A stretch of DNA of 40,435 nt from Chara braunii (Eukaryota > Streptophyta > Charophyceae > Charales > Characeae): positions 1,542,888 through 1,583,322 of the forward strand of contig BFEA01000120.1 of NCBI GenBank assembly GCA_003427395.1, read 5' to 3'. Below, piece by piece: positions 39,689 through 40,435 of this stretch. The notes under the pieces were generated by a model. The model did no database searches and was not told the origin of the DNA. It saw nothing but the letters and a program-made list of their open reading frames with translations. The stretch's first letter is position 1; each line of letters opens with the position of its first letter. Both the position numbers and the translations under genes were made by a program.

Positions 39689-40435
39689 GCTGAGTTCCCC
39701 TAGGTTGGTGTGGGCTCAGTGCTTTGTTAATTTATGTTTGCTGGGCTGACTGTATGATCTTTGAGGGTTGGGCCTATCCTAGGTTAGACGGACTAGTCGC
39801 TGTTTTCTTTGGGGTTTCTGAGCAGGAGGATGGGCGCCCTAGGTTGGGAAGGCTCCGATTCCTGGTGTTTCTTTTGATAAGACTTGAGGTGTGTTTTCTA
39901 CTGAGGGGGACAAAGGCATGAGACTAAGCGTACCCTTAGGTTAGGGCGGCTTAGTCATAAGCCATGAACTAAATGGCTAACCAGAGTATAAATTTGATAT
40001 ATATATTATTAAACTTATATTTCTGATAGACCAGGCACCCTAGGTTGGGAAAGTCAGTCAGTAAGTCAGGTAGAACAAAAAAAGAAGAGAAATGAATGAA
40101 GTGTATAAAAAAGGTAACTCGGGTAGACTGAGCGTACCCTTAGGTTAGGGTGGCTCAGTCATATGCTCGTGATAACGAAAGATGCAGAGAGTTAGTATAA
40201 ATCTGCTTTTATTTTCCTTTCTAAAGAAAAGGGCAGAGTTGGATGTCTCCCTAGGTTGGGTAGGTCTAACTATCTGCATAAGAAGAGAGAAAATCATAGA
40301 GTTTGTGCAAGTATTCATGGTTGCTTAAATTGTTGTTACAGACGCTAAGCGTACCCTTAGGTTAGGGCGGCTTAGCCATACGTCGTTGTACTTGTTCAGG
40401 CAGACCGGACGTACCCTTAGGTTAGGGCGGTCTGG
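39689..40435 (+). repeat. Stem-loop array, copy 2, running to the window end
   Basis: An extra hairpin GCTGAGT/GCTCAGT at 39689-39720 is followed from about 39728 by the second copy of the segment at 21455-22167, in the same orientation. Hairpins include GACTAAGC/GCTTAGTC (39922-39956, perfect here but with a mismatch in copy 1), GACTGAGC/GCTCAGTC (40126-40160), GCTAAGC/GCTTAGC (40344-40376) and CCGGAC/GTCTGG (40405-40435). The window ends on the same base of the same hairpin at which the N gap starts in copy 1. Confidence 0.88.

Overview
This window looks like gene-poor, repeat-dense nuclear DNA of a green-lineage eukaryote. Three things in the sequence point there. Two decayed Ty3/gypsy retrotransposons carry plant-type primer binding sites, one matching initiator tRNA-Met and one matching tRNA-Asp. 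There is a U6 snRNA-like sequence. There is also the remnant of a large ORF resembling the DUF7869 family. The gag zinc-knuckle proteins remind me of those in the charophyte alga Chara, but that is an impression that was not tested. I see no intact protein gene of clear host function.

Layout. 1-2755: poly(A) start, unassigned GC-rich DNA, a TATA-type core promoter candidate, and the probable 5' LTR zone of element A. 2756-7026: Ty3/gypsy element A (PBS, gag, protease, RT, RNase H), broken by stops and frameshifts and cut off before integrase. 7030-15260: about 8 kb of non-coding repeats. These are a degenerate 21-bp repeat, a purine-skewed block, a foldback with arms of about 100 bp, units of about 490 bp, two large arrays of a 28-bp satellite, and a dispersed short palindrome (GGCGGAT-N-TATCCGC) that runs through the whole block. 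16167-19693: a DUF7869-like ORF with in-frame stops but almost no indels, plus a likely downstream exon; the intron holds a small inverted-repeat element. 19700-21450: AT-rich tandem repeats, interrupted by an uncleaned Nextera mate-pair junction adapter. 21455-24414: an array of short stem-loops around a 990-N gap. 24420-26670: probable LTR zone. 26671-32310: Ty3/gypsy element B (PBS, gag, protease, RT, RNase H, start of integrase), also broken, and fused to a gag fragment of another element (to 32807). 34575-36192: two tRNA-like SINE candidates and a U6 snRNA-like sequence, three of the segments ending in long T runs. 36193-39680: unassigned, with several splice-donor-like sites on the minus strand. 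39689-40435: a second copy of the stem-loop array, ending at exactly the base where the N gap begins in the first copy.

The most unusual signal is the stem-loop array (21499-23579 and 39689-40435). At least 14 stem-loops share a TAGGTT hexaloop and sit 50-120 bp apart in one orientation. Their 6-8 bp outer stems differ in sequence but still pair, using paired changes and G-U wobbles, and the inner stem also switches between CCCT/AGGG and CCCC/GGGG. That pattern suggests selection or copying that acts on structure. The clearest technical observation is the 38-bp transposase-end junction at 20812-20849, flanked by a 132-bp duplication, which is an assembly artefact.
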